From the NCBI GenBank assembly GCA_028290125.1, contig JAQGKM010000340.1, forward strand, positions 1 through 5,047: a DNA stretch of 5,047 nt, read 5' to 3'. This DNA comes from Hyphomicrobiales bacterium. GTDB lineage: Bacteria; Pseudomonadota; Alphaproteobacteria; Rhizobiales; Beijerinckiaceae. Under the pieces are notes generated by a model. The model searched no databases, was not told the DNA's origin, and worked only from the letters and a program-made list of their open reading frames with translations. Below are positions 4,543-5,047 of the stretch, in pieces. A program made the translations under genes and the position numbers. Numbering within the stretch: the stretch's first letter is position 1; every line of letters begins with the position of its first letter.

Positions 4543-5047
4543 ATGGCGAAGAAGGACGAAGAGAAGCGCGACGGCGAAGGCGCGGCCCCGGATACGGCCG
4601 ACAGCCCGTTGCTCGATCTTTCGGACGCCGCCGTCAAGCGGATGATCAAGCTCGCCAAAAAGCGCGGCTATGTCACCCATGACGAATTGAACGCCGTCTT
4701 GCCGTCCGAAGAGGTCTCCTCCGACCAGATCGAGGACGTCTATTCGATGCTCAATGAAATGGGCATCACTGTGTCGGAAGCCGAAGATAACGAGGACGGC
4801 GAAGGCGAGGAAGCCGCGCCCGATGAGCCCGAGGAATCCGATTCGACCGATCTGGTCGACACCGCGCGCCCCGCGCCAGTCGTCGCGACGAAGTCCGAGC
4901 CGACCGATCGCACCGACGACCCCGTGCGCATGTATCTGCGCGAGATGGGCTCGGTCGAGCTGCTATCGCGCGAGGGAGAAATCGCCATCGCCAAGCGGAT
5001 TGATGCCGGCCGCGAGGCCATGATCGCCGGTCTCTGCGAGAGCCCGC
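4543..5047 (+). CDS. rpoD: RNA polymerase primary sigma factor RpoD, 5' part
   Basis: The housekeeping sigma-70 factor binds core RNA polymerase and directs it to -35/-10 promoters. The window holds the first 168 codons and ends inside the gene; alphaproteobacterial members are usually about 650-700 aa, so regions 2-4 lie beyond the edge. After a charged start (MAKKDEEKRDGEG), region 1.1 spans about residues 22-79 (LLDLSDAAVKRMIKLAKKRGYVTHDELNAVLP in two overlapping helices, ending MLNEMGITVSE). An acidic, low-complexity linker follows (about 80-105, rich in Glu and Asp). Region 1.2 begins near 124 with DDPVRMYLREMGSVELLSRE and continues into EIAIAKRIDAGREAMI, the most conserved part visible. 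GGAG precedes the ATG by six bases. It follows dnaG by 187 bp in the same direction, as in the classical primase-sigma cluster. Identity is secure; only the exact start (4543 versus 4531) is slightly open. Confidence 0.97.
   Translation, partial: MAKKDEEKRDGEGAAPDTADSPLLDLSDAAVKRMIKLAKKRGYVTHDELNAVLPSEEVSSDQIEDVYSMLNEMGITVSEAEDNEDGEGEEAAPDEPEESDSTDLVDTARPAPVVATKSEPTDRTDDPVRMYLREMGSVELLSREGEIAIAKRIDAGREAMIAGLCESP

Overview
The window is GC-rich, compact bacterial chromosome. It points to an alphaproteobacterium, most likely Hyphomicrobiales (Rhizobiales). The evidence is the gene set and order (carA divergent from a GatB/YqeY-domain gene, then dnaG and rpoD), the style of the RpoD N-terminus, and a DnaG that begins MRFTP and carries a cysteine-free 'SPFN...DFSSG' version of the zinc-finger region. 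I recall that version from Bradyrhizobium/Methylobacterium-like relatives. Genus cannot be set from this window.

Layout. Positions 1-1010 (minus strand) hold the first 336 codons of carA, the glutamine-hydrolysing subunit of carbamoyl-phosphate synthetase; its C-terminus lies beyond the left edge. Positions 1011-1245 are a divergent control region with a perfect 12-bp palindrome (CACTATATAGTG) and two overlapping promoter candidates facing carA. On the plus strand follow a 151-aa GatB/YqeY-domain protein (1246-1701) with a strong Shine-Dalgarno, a small GC hairpin, a 193-aa Uma2-family putative nuclease (1748-2329), dnaG primase (2412-4355), a 187-bp gap rich in inverted repeats, and the first 168 codons of rpoD, the housekeeping sigma factor (4543 to the right edge).

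How the genes relate. dnaG-rpoD is the core of the classical 'macromolecular synthesis' cluster, joining the start of DNA replication to transcription; here the upstream partner is the YqeY-like gene. The Uma2 gene interrupts that housekeeping order. It has no Shine-Dalgarno and includes a locally AT-richer stretch, so it looks like an accessory insertion.

Most worth a second look: (1) all four expected zinc ligands of the primase N-terminal domain are replaced although the protein is otherwise intact; (2) an exact consensus DnaA box lies in the 82-bp gap before the primase gene; (3) inverted repeats that can form competing hairpins lie between dnaG and rpoD; (4) tandem overlapping promoter candidates and a palindrome precede carA. 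I see no CRISPR array, tRNA, rRNA, transposase, or clear new multi-gene system.
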